From Desulfomonile tiedjei (GTDB taxonomy: Bacteria > Desulfobacterota > Desulfomonilia > Desulfomonilales > Desulfomonilaceae): DNA of 32,569 bases. The stretch is from positions 1 through 32,569 of the forward strand of contig JACRDE010000582.1 in NCBI GenBank assembly GCA_016212935.1, in the 5' to 3' direction. The notes beneath the pieces were generated by a model. The model worked only from the letters and a program-made list of their open reading frames with translations. It did not search any database and was not told the DNA's origin. This document shows positions 9,520 to 18,013 of the stretch, in pieces (positions within the stretch are counted from its first letter, which is position 1; the number at the start of each line of letters is the position of its first letter). The position numbers were made by a program, and so were the translations under genes.

Positions 9520-10251
9520 TCATCTTGAGGCGAACGGAAGCAGTTCTTCAGGACAGTTTTCTCTCAGGCATGTCTCCAGTCTGCTCGCCGCATCTCTTAG
9601 CCAGCGGCTGATCGTAGACTCGGCGACGCCTAGCTTCAAAGCAGTCTCCGTTTGAGTGAGACCCATGAGGCCCACCATCTCCAAAACTTCTCGGTGGGAC
9701 GGATTGAGACGTTCCCAGCATTTCCGGATGCATCGTCTAAGCTGCCATCTCTCCTCATCGGTAAGCTGGTTTTGGACATTAAGCACGTGATCTTCGGTAG
9801 GGTCCGACGGGTTCGACCATCCGGGGGCTAGTGGGTTGATCGGATTGTTCTTTCTGTTAACGTCTCGGAGGTAGAAGTGCGCGTTCCATTGAACATATCG
9901 GTAAAGCGATTTTCGGCGAGGTCCGTCATAGTGAAGCCATTTCCAGAGCGGAGATTCTCTCCCTTCCTTGTCGCTTCGCATTCGCCCACCGTAGATCAGT
10001 CGAATAAGAATGCCCTGGCTTTCATCGTCTTCGTCCACCGGAATGCGTCCTTGGGACCTACAATACGCGGCGTTCCATTTTCCTATCACTCGCCTTACGA
10101 CGGGAAGAAAGATCTCATAGAATCGTGCCTCGGCCTCCTTCTGTCCAGCGAGAACGCCTTGCACGAGGGAGATGGTCGCGTCGGTGGGCGGGACTGCAAT
10201 CACGTCCTCGAAAGTCGCGCTCTGATCAGACACGCTGCGCTCCGTTTTCAT
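9520..10251 (-). CDS. ECF-type RNA polymerase sigma factor
   Basis: C-terminal sigma-4-like 'WERLNPSHREVLEMVGLMGLTQTETALKLGVAESTISRWLRDAASRLETCL', N-terminal sigma-2-like region. Confidence 0.75.
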   Translation of the reverse strand: MKTERSVSDQSATFEDVIAVPPTDATISLVQGVLAGQKEAEARFYEIFLPVVRRVIGKWNAAYCRSQGRIPVDEDDESQGILIRLIYGGRMRSDKEGRESPLWKWLHYDGPRRKSLYRYVQWNAHFYLRDVNRKNNPINPLAPGWSNPSDPTEDHVLNVQNQLTDEERWQLRRCIRKCWERLNPSHREVLEMVGLMGLTQTETALKLGVAESTISRWLRDAASRLETCLRENCPEELLPFASR

Positions 10252-10389
10252 GAAGGGCGCATCCAGACCTGCGCAACCGAGCGGACCCGTAGCGCACGGT
10301 AAAAGATCCTAACCACAGGAGTAGTGATTCGTGTGATCCGAATGCCTGGCCAAGGCCACGAAACGAAAGCTCAGTCGTACTCAGTCGTT

Positions 10390-12033
10390 TCATGCCGCCC
10401 CCGCGAACATGTCCTGGCCTCGCCTGAGGGACTTCTTCAGGATGGCGAGCGTTCTTTCAAGATCCTTGATACGTCGCGCCTGCGTTCGGCCCTTGATGCG
10501 GAGTCCATGTATTTCGGTTTCAATCAACTCTATTCTGCGAAGCTGCTGAAAGAGGAGTCTCTGAACATAGGCGGCATCCATCTTGCCATGAAGCAAGAAC
10601 TCCCTCATGGCAACTTCGAGCTTGGCTCCCTCGACAATTGCATTGACCGGCACCCGGCCTACCATTATCCGTGCTGTTATGGCTCCAACCAACGAGCCCA
10701 GCAGTGCTCCGCCAAAAACAAGGACAAATGTTCCTCCCACAACTCCGAACCCACCTTTGGCAACTGCCCCTCCGCCTAGCAAGGCAAGGCCTGCCATACG
10801 AGCCGCAGCCCCCTTCAGGCCCATTGCCTTTCCGACCAGCCCCCCAATAAGCGGAGCGGCAGCACCTACGACAAGGGCTCCGAGAGCTATGCCGACAACG
10901 ACCGCGAGGACTATTTTCGTGCGTCGCCCCGTGATCGAGGAAACCGTCGATTTGAGGCAGGCATCGAGGTGATCCGGTAGTGACTCTTCCAATCCGAGTT
11001 CTCGTGACAGGCGCTGAAGAAACGGTCGTCGGACTTCGGGGTCCACGCGCAGACACTTGCCACCCCCCGCGTCGGTCACCGCCAAAGGTTCATATGGTTG
11101 AAAGGCGATAACCTCCAGCAGCACGAGGCGCCTATCGATTGAGCGGGTTCTCAGACGGACCAGTGCCTCTTTCAGGTCCTGCTGGTCCAGGATCTTGAGC
11201 GGGGGTTCCTCGGGTCCCCCGGCCGCCACAGAAACACCCTCCCTCTGGAGGCGTGATCGCCATGCCTTGGACCAGGCGATCTTTTTCTGACGATCTCCTT
11301 CACTCCGGTCCGACCTTGTCTCTTCGTCCACTAAACGACTTTGCAGGGACACCACGGCGGAGGCAGCCAGCCAGTCAAGACCAAAGTGGCCATATTGACC
11401 GCCTACTCCCGTTGCCTCTGAGCGTTCGGACTGCAGCTCGCCAATTCTTAGAAAAACCTCATCGGTATCCCCCGGAGAAAAGATGTCTATGGAGCGACCG
11501 CCCACCCGCACCGAGGCTAGAGACTCTCCTGTCCCGGGACGTCCCTCGGCTGATGTTTCGATGCATTCGCGACCGGACAGGGGAATCAACAGCGGAGAAG
11601 GGTCCGAGTCTTCAATGCTGACCGGACTGCTGTCCGGGTCGGACAATGCCGCCCTTTGGGCCTCCAAGAACTCACCGCAGGACAAGCCCAATATGCGCAT
11701 GACGCCGGGTTGGGATGCAGTCGGTTCAAGCGGATACCGGTGGTCGCCAAGCCAAAACCATAGGCGACCTGTCTTTCGGGGCCGCCCGAAGTGCACCACC
11801 TTTCGCGATGCGGCCTGGTCTCGCTGGCTCATCGCGAAAACGTCGTCCTCAATAAAGGCTTCCCGGATGATGTCCACTTCTTTGGCACAGGAAGAACAGT
11901 GACTGAGATGCTCAGCAGCCAGTTCCTGCTCCACTCTGTCAAGGCTGCCTTCAATATAGGCCTCGATCTCATCGTTGGTCAGATGCAGATGATTCTTTAA
12001 TAGGATGCAGATGTTTCGTAGGTCTTTGTCCAT
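10390..12033 (-). CDS. Anti-sigma-like zinc-finger protein with Gly/Ala-rich membrane segment and C-terminal coiled coil
   Basis: 'HLTNDEIEAYIEGSLDRVEQELAAEHLSHCSSCAKEVD' (Hx3Cx2C). 'TKIVLAVVVGIALGALVVGAAAPLIGGLVGKAMG...GGTFVLVFGGALLGSLVGA' membrane region. Coding capacity continuous over 547 aa, next to the sigma factor. Confidence 0.7.
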   Translation of the reverse strand: MDKDLRNICILLKNHLHLTNDEIEAYIEGSLDRVEQELAAEHLSHCSSCAKEVDIIREAFIEDDVFAMSQRDQAASRKVVHFGRPRKTGRLWFWLGDHRYPLEPTASQPGVMRILGLSCGEFLEAQRAALSDPDSSPVSIEDSDPSPLLIPLSGRECIETSAEGRPGTGESLASVRVGGRSIDIFSPGDTDEVFLRIGELQSERSEATGVGGQYGHFGLDWLAASAVVSLQSRLVDEETRSDRSEGDRQKKIAWSKAWRSRLQREGVSVAAGGPEEPPLKILDQQDLKEALVRLRTRSIDRRLVLLEVIAFQPYEPLAVTDAGGGKCLRVDPEVRRPFLQRLSRELGLEESLPDHLDACLKSTVSSITGRRTKIVLAVVVGIALGALVVGAAAPLIGGLVGKAMGLKGAAARMAGLALLGGGAVAKGGFGVVGGTFVLVFGGALLGSLVGAITARIMVGRVPVNAIVEGAKLEVAMREFLLHGKMDAAYVQRLLFQQLRRIELIETEIHGLRIKGRTQARRIKDLERTLAILKKSLRRGQDMFAGAA

Positions 12034-12526
12034 GATCCGCCCAAAGAAAACGTCGTCAGCTTTAGGTTATCCGTGATGTCCCGAGTCGTGCTGGCGCGGT
12101 GATCGCTGAAAATCCCGGATGGTCGGCTGCACGTTTTCGAGTTCCCTATAATGAACCGATAATCTGCGCCGCCGCACACGGAAGGCTTGCCGTTTGTTAT
12201 ATCTACGGTTTTGGGCCCGTGTCAAGCTTCGACCGACCCGGAGCGGGTCTCCGAGCGTCAGAAAAAATGAAGAACAATATGGAAGATCCGGTGCGGCTAT
12301 TGCGTAGATACATACGTAGGACGACAATCAAGGTTGCTCGGGTGCGCGGTGCAAGGTCCGAATGTCAATACCGACTGGAAGGACTGTCAAAAGGAAGGGC
12401 TCAAGCTTCTTTGATACCAGTGCCTATTTGAGGATTCACCTCTTGTGCAGGATCACCGCAAGAGGATCTCAGGGGCTATGGCAGGTAGGGCGCCAATACT
12501 CTTTCTAAGAGCCATTTTTGCTTGAT

Positions 12527-12556
12527 TTGAAAAGCACGGTGTGCTATTGATACAAT
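12527..12556 (+). promoter_or_regulatory. Candidate sigma70-type promoter TTGAAA-N18-TACAAT with a dyad in the spacer
   Basis: TTGAAA 12527-12532, TACAAT 12551-12556. Spacer starts with AGCAC-GGT-GTGCT (12533-12545). Lies about 310 nt upstream of the first gene of the operon. Confidence 0.4.
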
Positions 12557-12875
12557 TCTTTATTTTCTTGCAGACAGCCATGATCGTCAATGTGGCTGAG
12601 AAAAATGGGACAATCCGAAAGCAACAGCGAGCCGGAGGTCTCGTTGGGAGCGACGGTCGTCGGAGAACTCAATGCCCGGACCCTGTGAGAAGCATTGACC
12701 ATCCGGCTGGAGCCGTCACAAAGACCACCGAATGCCGCACCACGTGTATTAAGCCGACCTTCCTGCCCACGTGATTCAGAAAACCAGCGGATGCCGCAAA
12801 ATTTGGATCGGGAGGCGAGCCAGCGATTGCCGTTTTTTCTTTGGACTGAGCTGTGTTGTTTATGGGAGGTGAGGA

Positions 12876-14417
12876 GTGAGTTCGTGGATAGACCATTGGT
12901 TGCTGCATATTGAGGGATGGCTCGCCAAGCGCGGGCTGCCGGCTGGACCTGACGCCCTGATAAATCGGAATACCATCCTGGGGCTCGTCCTGGGCGTCCT
13001 GGGCGCGGCAATCGGGTGGGTTATTTCGGAACCGTGGAGAGAGGGCTTTTCATGGGTACGCGAATACTTCATCTGGGCTGCAGTCGGATGCCTGATCTGG
13101 CTTTTCGTCGTTTCAAAAGATTTCTTCTTCAATAGAAGTGCCAAGCTCCTTGTAAAGAAGGCACTTGCCCCCGCGTACTGGGCTCCCCTGGCCATACTCT
13201 TGGCCGCGGCTCTCGCTGAATTCATCGCCTATGCCGGATCGCCGGTCACCTATCGACCGACGCTCAAGATTTTCGTACTCGATGTCTCAAGCAGCATGCA
13301 CGGGGCTCCCTTGGCAACACTGAAATCGGCCATAACAAAGTATGTGGAGGCGCTCAAGCACGTTAAAGGCCACGAATCGGTCAGCCTCGCTTGCGTTTCG
13401 TTTAGCGACAACGCGACACTCATTTCAGATCCCACCAAGGATTTGACTACCTTCGTCAATAGAGTCCAAAACATCACAGCTACTGGGTACACCAACATGG
13501 CCGCGGGTTTGAACAAGGCCAAGGATATCATTCAGAAGAGTGGTGAGTCAGCGGCATCTACAGACATTATCATGGTGTCTGATGGTCAGCCGAACTTGCC
13601 ACGGGGCGACCCATTGAAGCCCATCTGGGACCTGCAGCCATATTTCAAAGCACGCGGGGTAAATATCTATGCCATCGGTGCTGGCCCAGATTATGACCGT
13701 GGGCTGCTCGAAGCGGTAGCCCGCACCACGGAAAAAGGCCGATTCATGGCCGCGGATAACATAGGTGAACTCGTCGAGATTATGGGTAAACTCGGTGGAG
13801 GTACGATCCTGGGGACAAAAGACGTTCTTCCATTACTTTACAGAGTTCTCGCTTGGGGACTGGTGGGGATCTCCATCGGACTATGTTGTGCGATTCCAAG
13901 AAGAACCACTAGGGCTCTGATGTACGGCGCCGTTGGAGGAGTAGCCGGAGGAGTGGCTGGAGCACTAGCGTTTGCCGTGTTGCACTCCTTGTTCAGCCTC
14001 GTCGGGATCACCTCGGGGGTTTTTAACCGGATGGCAGGTTTCACCATACTGGGGGCCTGCGTGGGACTCGGATACACCCTTGTGGAAGCGGCAACGCGAC
14101 CTGCATGGCTTCGGGTTCTGAGCGGCCATCATGCTGGAACGATCATGAGTCTTGACCGCCCGGAAATGGTACTCGGAAGCAGCGATAAAGCGGACCTGAC
14201 CATTCTAGGTGACCCAGAGATATCTGAGAAGAACGTTCGGTTTGTCAGATCCGGAAGAGAGGTCACCGTCGAAACCCTTGGCCCGACAAATCTGTCTGTC
14301 AATGGAACAGATCTTAAGAAGGCCGTACTGCAAAATGAAGACACCTTCATGGTTGCGGGGACAAAATTCCTCTTCCTGAATAAACTAGCAGGCATGGCTA
14401 GCAGGAAGGTCGCTTGA
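12876..14417 (+). CDS. Membrane vWA-domain protein with C-terminal FHA-like domain
   Basis: GTG start with GGGAGGTGAGGA. N-terminal TMs; vWA MIDAS 'FVLDVSSSMHG', 'TGYTNMAAGL', 'MVSDGQPN'; second TM block; C-terminal 'MVLGSSDKADLTILGDPEISEKNVRFVRSGREVTVETLGPTNLSVNGTDL'. Confidence 0.88.
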   Translation: MSSWIDHWLLHIEGWLAKRGLPAGPDALINRNTILGLVLGVLGAAIGWVISEPWREGFSWVREYFIWAAVGCLIWLFVVSKDFFFNRSAKLLVKKALAPAYWAPLAILLAAALAEFIAYAGSPVTYRPTLKIFVLDVSSSMHGAPLATLKSAITKYVEALKHVKGHESVSLACVSFSDNATLISDPTKDLTTFVNRVQNITATGYTNMAAGLNKAKDIIQKSGESAASTDIIMVSDGQPNLPRGDPLKPIWDLQPYFKARGVNIYAIGAGPDYDRGLLEAVARTTEKGRFMAADNIGELVEIMGKLGGGTILGTKDVLPLLYRVLAWGLVGISIGLCCAIPRRTTRALMYGAVGGVAGGVAGALAFAVLHSLFSLVGITSGVFNRMAGFTILGACVGLGYTLVEAATRPAWLRVLSGHHAGTIMSLDRPEMVLGSSDKADLTILGDPEISEKNVRFVRSGREVTVETLGPTNLSVNGTDLKKAVLQNEDTFMVAGTKFLFLNKLAGMASRKVA

Positions 14418-14487
14418 GGGCATTCCTGTGTCGTGTCAGGGCTCGACCGTGGGGCCCCAAAGAGGGGGACTGAAGTAACGGGCTCAC

Positions 14488-14508
14488 ATGGGTGAGTCAC
14501 CAAGATAA
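14488..14508 (+). other. Micro-ORF MGESPR* duplicating the start of the downstream Hsp70 gene
   Basis: 12-bp direct repeat ATGGGTGAGTCA at 14488-14499 and 14527-14538, offset 39 nt. The first copy is stopped by TAA at 14506-14508. Confidence 0.45.
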
Positions 14509-14526
14509 AACGATGCGGAGGATGTA

Positions 14527-16146
14527 ATGGGTGAGTCATGTGCGGTAGGAATTGATCTGGGAACCACGAACTCTGTGGTCTCCATATGGAGGCATGGCCG
14601 GGTCGAGACCATTCCCATCCGGGGATTCAACAAGACCCCATCTGTCGTATCATTTGACGATGATGGCATCCTGGTGGGAGAGGAAGCGAAGAGCAGGTTG
14701 GATGTCTTCCCTGAAACTACCGTGGGATCGGTGAAGCGCTTCATGGGTGACAGGACCAAGACCCCTTATGAAATCAACGGGCAGAAGTATACGCCCGTGG
14801 ACATTTCCGCTCTCATTCTGAAAAAGCTTGTAGAAGGTGCTTCCGAGTATCTCGGGGAACCTGTCAAGCGGGCTGTCATAAGTGTTCCAGCATACTTCAA
14901 CGAAGATCAAAAAGAGGACACCAAACTTGCAGCCGAACAGGCCGGCCTTGAGGTGATGCGCCTGGTAGCTGAGCCTACGGCTGCAGCCCTTGCTTACGGG
15001 TTCCGGCAAAAGAAAGATCAGCTCCTGCTGGTTTACGACTTGGGAGGCGGCACCTTTGATGTGTCAATTCTGAAAGTGGAGGGAGACGACTTTAGAGTCA
15101 TTGCGGTCGACGGTGATGCCCGACTGGGCGGCGATGATTTTGACGAAGCGATTATGAAGCACCTTTCGACAGTGTTTGCAGACAAGACTGGCAAAGATAT
15201 AACAGGACAATCTTCCAGGTTGGGCCGAATCGCCCTTCAGAAACTCAAGGAGCAGGCGGAGAAGGCGAAGATCAAGCTAGCGCTCTTTCAGGAGGCAGAA
15301 ATCAAGATTCCCGATCTCCTGGGAGTTCCATTTATAGAAAAGCTTACGAGGCCCAAGTTCGTCGATTTGATCCAACCATTTCTCAACAAAACGGTGCAAA
15401 AGGTCGACAGCGTTCTGAAAAGCGCAAAATTGAAACCGGATCAAATCGATCGTGTGATTCTGGTCGGAGGATCGACGCGAATACCCGCTATCAAGGATAT
15501 TTTGAAGCAGAAGATCGGTGATCCTTATACGGCCGATAATGTGGACGAAATTGTCGCTGCGGGGGCTGCAATCTTTGCATATTGGGATGATCCCGATCAT
15601 CCGGGCATAGACGACCGACCTGCGCTGCCTCGAGACGTTACCGCCCATGCCCTCGGAATTGAGATGCTGAAGGATGATTTTTCGGGAGTCTTTTTTCAGC
15701 CCTTGATTGACAAGAATACCGAATACCCATGCAAAGGCGGCGTGACGGGATTCAGTGTGACACCCTACCAAAAATCTGTGCTCATGAAAGTCTATCGAGA
15801 AAGTCTTGCGGGAGAGAACTGCAAGGGTGACCTAAGCCTGCCAATCACGGTGAGACGTGAGCCTGTGCCGGCCATGGCTGTTTTCGACCTTGACAGGAAC
15901 GGCATCATCCATTTTACGGCTGTAGAAATGCTCGTTTCTGAAGGCGCACAGGAGAACCTCAGGCGATCGTTGGCAAGAAAAGAAGCGAAGAACAAAGTAG
16001 CTGAAATGGAAAGATCGCTCCAGAGCTATTTCGAGACTCAGGCGCGGCAAGGGCGCGTGTCCGATTTCGAACCACTGGATCGTTTTATTAAAGACGGATG
16101 GGTCCGAGCGGAAGAGGTCAGAATCAATCCTGGCATAAAAAGCTGA
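14527..16146 (+). CDS. Hsp70 (DnaK-like) protein 1
   Basis: 'VGIDLGTTNSVVSIW', 'YFNEDQKEDTKLAAEQAGLEVMRLVAEPTAAALAYG', 'VYDLGGGTFDVSIL', 'ILVGGSTRIPAI'. Confidence 0.97.
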   Translation: MGESCAVGIDLGTTNSVVSIWRHGRVETIPIRGFNKTPSVVSFDDDGILVGEEAKSRLDVFPETTVGSVKRFMGDRTKTPYEINGQKYTPVDISALILKKLVEGASEYLGEPVKRAVISVPAYFNEDQKEDTKLAAEQAGLEVMRLVAEPTAAALAYGFRQKKDQLLLVYDLGGGTFDVSILKVEGDDFRVIAVDGDARLGGDDFDEAIMKHLSTVFADKTGKDITGQSSRLGRIALQKLKEQAEKAKIKLALFQEAEIKIPDLLGVPFIEKLTRPKFVDLIQPFLNKTVQKVDSVLKSAKLKPDQIDRVILVGGSTRIPAIKDILKQKIGDPYTADNVDEIVAAGAAIFAYWDDPDHPGIDDRPALPRDVTAHALGIEMLKDDFSGVFFQPLIDKNTEYPCKGGVTGFSVTPYQKSVLMKVYRESLAGENCKGDLSLPITVRREPVPAMAVFDLDRNGIIHFTAVEMLVSEGAQENLRRSLARKEAKNKVAEMERSLQSYFETQARQGRVSDFEPLDRFIKDGWVRAEEVRINPGIKS

Positions 16147-16185
16147 GTGGTATGCACTTTTTGAAATTCGAGGGGAGGTATTCAA

Positions 16186-17976
16186 ATGGCGACAGTGAAC
16201 AAAGAAGAGTCTTCCGGAACCCCCATTGAGGAAAAAATTGAAGATGAGGGTTCACCGATTGAAGAGAGAGCCGAAGATGCAGCAACTCCTATAGAAGTTG
16301 TGGAGGAATCATCTCCTGAAGCGCCAAAGGAAGAGGTGGTTCAGGAACCCAAACCGGAAATAGAGGAAAAGAAGAGTCCATATGTGGTGGGTATTGACTT
16401 GGGGACCTCCACTTCATCGATAGCCGTGTTCGACGCGACCCCCGGCATTCGGGTCAAGGACGCTGCCAAAGTGCTTTCCATAGAAGGAAGCAAATTCATG
16501 CCTTCGGTTGTGCACGTCATGCCTGAAGGAGGGGAGATCCTGGTAGGAGAGCAGGCGAAAGACATGATGCTCATCGACCCAGAGAACACTGTGGCTAGCA
16601 TAAAAAGAGAAATGGGTGATCCATCTTACTGTAAGGAGTTCGAAGGCATCGAGAACAAGAAATTTTCCCCTGCAGACATCTCTGCGGAAATACTCAAGAA
16701 GCTTGTTCAAGAAGCAACATCTAACGGTCAATTCGATTTTCAGGGTCCAGTAATAGACGCTGTCATATGCGTTCCCGCAAACTTCGAAGACAATAAAAAG
16801 AGAATGACCGAGCAAGCAGGACAACTTGCTGGACTCAATATTCTGGAGACGCTGCACGAGCCTATTGCAGCTGCGATTGCCTATGGAGCTGCCAACGACG
16901 CTGATCAAAAAATTATGGTCTATGATCTGGGAGGTGGCACGTTTGATGTTTCTATTCTTGAGGTCAGAACCAAAGCTCAGGGAGATGCAACAGATGGCGA
17001 CAAGTGGAAGGCAAGATTCCGCGTGCTTGCCTCGGAAGGAATCCCGAAGTTGGGGGGAGATGACTTCGATAAGCGAATGATGCAACTCGTGCAAGATCGT
17101 TTTTGCCAAAAAACCGGTCTCGATCTGGACCTGTTTGATCTGGGAAAAGATCAATGCGGGGGCGTAAACAAGAGAACTCTGAGGCATGCGGAGAAGAAGC
17201 TGAAACAAGCCTGCGAGAGAGCCAAGGAGGAATTGACCCAATTGGCAGAGACGGAAATACGGATTGTTGATTTCATGAAAGATGGCAAGGGTGATATCCA
17301 CGGCCTCGAAGAGAAAATCAGGCGAGAGGAATTCGAGGATGCCATAAGAGATCTCATCGCCAGCTCTGAGGCTGCTGTTCACAAGGCCTTGGACAGCGCT
17401 AAGCTGAAAATTGACGACATCGATCGAATTATCTTAGTCGGTGGCTCCACCAGAGTCCCGTTGGTGAAGCAAATGATTGAGGAAATGTTCGGAAAACCAA
17501 CATATACCGATCCCGACCCTGATACCGCTGTTGCGAGAGGAGCGGCCATATGGGGAGATTGGCTGTCGCAACCTAAGGGCCCAGGTGTAGGTATAGAGCT
17601 GATCAATCAAGTGACTCACCACCTTGGCATAGCGCTGCACGGTGGCAAGTTCCACATTCTCATCGAGAAGGGACGGGAATTGTCGGAAGAAGCTCCAGAG
17701 GCTGCCGTGGAGCAGGAGTTTGTTACCAGCAGAGATAACATGACATCAATGAAAATCGAAGTTTTTCAATCTTCAGACCAAGTGGAATATGTAAGTGATG
17801 AGCCTTGCACGTATGTAGCCAATATCCTCTTGGACGGAATACCTCCAGCCGCAAAGGGGAAGGAACGAGTCAAAGTGTCATTTGCCGTGGACCGGCAGAA
17901 TCGTTTGCGTGTCCATGCAACTTGTCTCAGCGATGGAGCGGTGACAAAGTCACTGGACAACATAAAGATCGTCTGA
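16186..17976 (+). CDS. Hsp70 (DnaK-like) protein 2 with acidic N-terminal extension
   Basis: 'YVVGIDLGTSTSSIAVFDA', 'EPIAAAIAYG', 'VYDLGGGTFDVSIL', 'ILVGGSTRVPLV', preceded by about 65 acidic/Pro-rich residues. Confidence 0.97.
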   Translation: MATVNKEESSGTPIEEKIEDEGSPIEERAEDAATPIEVVEESSPEAPKEEVVQEPKPEIEEKKSPYVVGIDLGTSTSSIAVFDATPGIRVKDAAKVLSIEGSKFMPSVVHVMPEGGEILVGEQAKDMMLIDPENTVASIKREMGDPSYCKEFEGIENKKFSPADISAEILKKLVQEATSNGQFDFQGPVIDAVICVPANFEDNKKRMTEQAGQLAGLNILETLHEPIAAAIAYGAANDADQKIMVYDLGGGTFDVSILEVRTKAQGDATDGDKWKARFRVLASEGIPKLGGDDFDKRMMQLVQDRFCQKTGLDLDLFDLGKDQCGGVNKRTLRHAEKKLKQACERAKEELTQLAETEIRIVDFMKDGKGDIHGLEEKIRREEFEDAIRDLIASSEAAVHKALDSAKLKIDDIDRIILVGGSTRVPLVKQMIEEMFGKPTYTDPDPDTAVARGAAIWGDWLSQPKGPGVGIELINQVTHHLGIALHGGKFHILIEKGRELSEEAPEAAVEQEFVTSRDNMTSMKIEVFQSSDQVEYVSDEPCTYVANILLDGIPPAAKGKERVKVSFAVDRQNRLRVHATCLSDGAVTKSLDNIKIV

Positions 17977-18013
17977 GTTTTCAGATCATTCGTAGCCCGC
18001 ACGACTGCGAAAG

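Noticed and set aside
10607-10972. Plus-strand Ala/Pro/Thr-rich ORF antisense to the anti-sigma-like gene
   Set aside because: Composition is that of a reverse reading of a Gly/Ala-rich membrane segment; no RBS or family motif.
12541-12774. 77-aa ORF in the leader of the operon
   Set aside because: Starts at GTG inside the putative promoter spacer, and lacks protein-like features.
16414-17382. Long minus-strand ORF (322 aa) antisense to Hsp70-2
   Set aside because: It lies antisense to a clear Hsp70 coding frame; long antisense ORFs are common in such codon usage and the product shows no recognisable motif.
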